DNA from: JBMZCV01 sp049613665
GTDB taxonomy: Bacteria > Bacteroidota > Bacteroidia > Chitinophagales > UBA2359
Direction of reading: 5' to 3'
DNA: 23,699 nt
Assembly: GCA_049613665.1 (NCBI GenBank)
Contig: JBMZCV010000068.1
Span: forward strand, 1-23,699
The notes under the pieces are model-generated. The model saw nothing but the letters and a program-made list of their open reading frames with translations. It was not told where the DNA came from and searched no databases. The stretch's first letter is position 1. Each line of letters starts with the position of its first letter. This document shows positions 21,892 to 23,699 of the stretch, one piece after another. The position numbers and the translations under genes were made by a program.

Positions 21892-23613
21892 TTAAATTTT
21901 TTGAGCATCTTTTTCTAAAAGTTCGCACATTTCCAATACTAAGTAGGTTCTGAATGCAAATAAGTTGGCACTGATTTTTGGTTTTAAAAGCCGCAAGCGA
22001 AGCATACTTTTCATGTATTGTGGCAAATTTTGGGCAATTTTAGTAATAATCTGCTGTTTAAAAGATTTTTTCTGTACTTCCTGTTCTTTTGTTTTTATAT
22101 TTTCTAGCAAAAAATTAATCCAATTTTCGTTAAAAACACGAGTGGCGATATTGGTATGTAGTTTTTGTTTCACTATTTGCTGTATCTTTTCATGTTGAGC
22201 AACATCTTCTAAAGAAGCCCAAGATGCTTTTTTTGCATAAGCTATCGGTGGTGAGATGTTTTGCATAATCAAGCGAAAGGCTTTTTTGTTGGTTCGCAAA
22301 TTATCGGGCATAGTGCGAACTTGTTTAATTATTTTGCGACTCAACAAAGGGTTTAGAATATCGCCATACATCAAAACAGTATCGCTCAAAGCCGATAACA
22401 CAATAGGCATACGAAAGGTATGATATAGTCTATCTCGCCATTGAGAGCGACTTTCCTGTTTGGTTTGTTGCCATTTTTCAGAAAAATGTTGAGGAGGAAG
22501 TTGAAAATATTCCATCTTTTCGGCCGTAAAAAAATCACTTAATAAGTCAAAACTTGTACTTCTTCTAACGTCAAAATCGGTATAAACAGGCAACCAGCCA
22601 AAACCTTCGTCGCCACGAATAGCACCTATTATTTTCTGTTGATAAAAATTTTGCCAAGTTTCGAAATTATGCAAAAATGCTGGAATATGGTCGGTGCGAA
22701 CTTCGCTATTGATGATATAGTTTTTTAAAACTTTTTGAAAATTGAGGGTTTTATTTTCAAGCACTACTATTTTCAAAGGCAAATTATAATAAGACGCTAT
22801 TTTTTTGCTAATATATATATCATCTTCTGTTTTATTTTCTTGTTGCACTCTTCCCCATGTCAGGTAGTTTAAGTCTTTTTTATTTTTTAAAAACAAGTAA
22901 TTTGCTCTACTGTCAAAGCCGCCAGAAAGCAACAATTGCCATTTTTTTGCATCTATATCTATTTCATTATAAGTCTGTTCTATGCTTTTTTGCAAAGCTA
23001 AAATATGCTTTTTCTTACTTTTTTTTTCACTCAAAAATACACATCTTTCTGTATGTATATCTAATTTCCAATTTTTTATGTCTAAAAAAAGTGTTGAATC
23101 TGGAGGTAGCAATTTGATGCGTTTATCCCACGAAAGATATGGCCCCAAACAGCCAGCCGAAAGCATATAGGCAATAGTTTCATTGTTTCGCTCAAAGCTT
23201 TTGAGACACATCACGATAGCACGCTGCGAACTAGAAAGCATGAAAAAGTCATCTGTTTTTACAAACCATGCTGCTCGTGTTCCTAATATATCGTTCAGTA
23301 TTTCAACCTGTTGTTTGTCTTCATTATTTCTTATCAAAACATAATTTCCATCAGGTTTTTCAGTTCCAATTTTCCACCAATTTGGTACTTTTCCAAATGT
23401 TTTTCCAATACAAATACTATCATCTTGCTGCTCAAAGTGGCCATTATTATTGAAAATCGCTAAAAAACTATGTTTGTTTTTGACTATTTCATAGTTAGAT
23501 ATTGCTTTTATGTTTTGAGGTATGATGTTTTCTGCAATTTTTTTGGTTTTTGCTTCCAAATTATTTGTAGCAGTTATTGGTTGGCGATAACACCAAAATA
23601 CAAATTTTGCCAT
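21892..23613 (-). CDS. Asparagine synthetase (AsnB)-like protein lacking the glutaminase Cys
   Basis: 573 residues in two domains. The N-terminal part (about 1-190) has the remains of an Ntn glutaminase fold (NDILGTRAAWFV at 107-118, LLPPDSTLFLDI at 168-179) but begins MAKFVF, so the Cys2 nucleophile of AsnB is absent. The C-terminal domain (about 200-573) has the ATP-pyrophosphatase motif LLSGGFDS (228-235) and GDEGFG (334-339, compare GDE.FGGY), so adenylation of a carboxylate is plausible. Such proteins without glutaminase activity are often amidotransferases or ligases in polysaccharide or natural-product clusters. The partner genes would lie to the right, beyond the window. The ATG at 23613 follows a short T/A-rich leader. 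TCACTTTG about 50 bases upstream is a near match to the -7 box. Confidence 0.78.
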   Translation of the reverse strand: MAKFVFWCYRQPITATNNLEAKTKKIAENIIPQNIKAISNYEIVKNKHSFLAIFNNNGHFEQQDDSICIGKTFGKVPNWWKIGTEKPDGNYVLIRNNEDKQQVEILNDILGTRAAWFVKTDDFFMLSSSQRAIVMCLKSFERNNETIAYMLSAGCLGPYLSWDKRIKLLPPDSTLFLDIKNWKLDIHTERCVFLSEKKSKKKHILALQKSIEQTYNEIDIDAKKWQLLLSGGFDSRANYLFLKNKKDLNYLTWGRVQQENKTEDDIYISKKIASYYNLPLKIVVLENKTLNFQKVLKNYIINSEVRTDHIPAFLHNFETWQNFYQQKIIGAIRGDEGFGWLPVYTDFDVRRSTSFDLLSDFFTAEKMEYFQLPPQHFSEKWQQTKQESRSQWRDRLYHTFRMPIVLSALSDTVLMYGDILNPLLSRKIIKQVRTMPDNLRTNKKAFRLIMQNISPPIAYAKKASWASLEDVAQHEKIQQIVKQKLHTNIATRVFNENWINFLLENIKTKEQEVQKKSFKQQIITKIAQNLPQYMKSMLRLRLLKPKISANLFAFRTYLVLEMCELLEKDAQKI

Positions 23614-23699
23614 TTTTTTATTATCTATTTTCTTTTGTCTAAAAAATATCGGTTCAAAGTGAAATCATTTGGTAAAGTAGAGTAAAGTTCATAACTTTA

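Noticed and set aside
1..23699. tRNA, rRNA, riboswitch, CRISPR, toxin-antitoxin or phage genes
   Set aside because: All gaps were read by eye on both strands. No cloverleaf, conserved rRNA stretch, repeat-spacer array or phage-type gene was recognised. Small structured RNAs cannot be excluded without a covariance search.

Overview
The window looks like chromosomal DNA of an AT-rich member of the Bacteroidota, most like a Cytophagales-type bacterium. Three things point there: a secreted protein with a type IX secretion (Por) C-terminal sorting domain, A-rich start regions with no Shine-Dalgarno sequences, and a Bacteroidota-type TAnnTTTG promoter element in front of rplU. The genus cannot be named from this sequence alone.

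Layout. Bases 1-1450 contain no convincing gene. They hold a MITE-like palindromic element, a perfect hairpin and, at 674-1180, a dense cluster of 13 perfect DnaA boxes (TTATCCACA) plus four copies of one variant (TTATCCCCA). Eight of the perfect boxes form four copies of the same two-box module. This is the best candidate for the chromosomal replication origin. A ferritin gene lies just to the right. Bases 2542-7039 carry three exported proteins on the + strand: a Cys-rich T9SS-sorted protein, an MbnP-like lipoprotein and a protein of cadherin/Ig-like repeats. Bases 7276-10769 carry a PiT-like membrane protein, glycerol-3-phosphate dehydrogenase (glpD) and a small TerB-like protein, all on the - strand. 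A 1.3-kb repeat-rich gap precedes a membrane protein at 12046. That gene converges on a thioredoxin/SPOR-like/disordered fusion protein across a shared terminator. Further right are a lytic transglycosylase-like protein with an EF-hand loop, a metallophosphoesterase-like lipoprotein, an RDD membrane protein, a degenerate TrpF-like protein, rpmA and rplU (L27 and L21), a monoacylglycerol-lipase-like hydrolase and an AsnB-like protein without the glutaminase cysteine.

Most genes are single units with long AT-rich gaps, and rplU-rpmA is the only clear operon. The gaps hold clear hairpin terminators and several diverged dispersed repeats. The most notable is a family of about 68 bp ending in GTGCTTGGCACTT. 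Most genes to the right of the candidate origin lie on the - strand, so they would be transcribed toward it. No defence system, CRISPR array, complete insertion sequence, tRNA or rRNA was seen.
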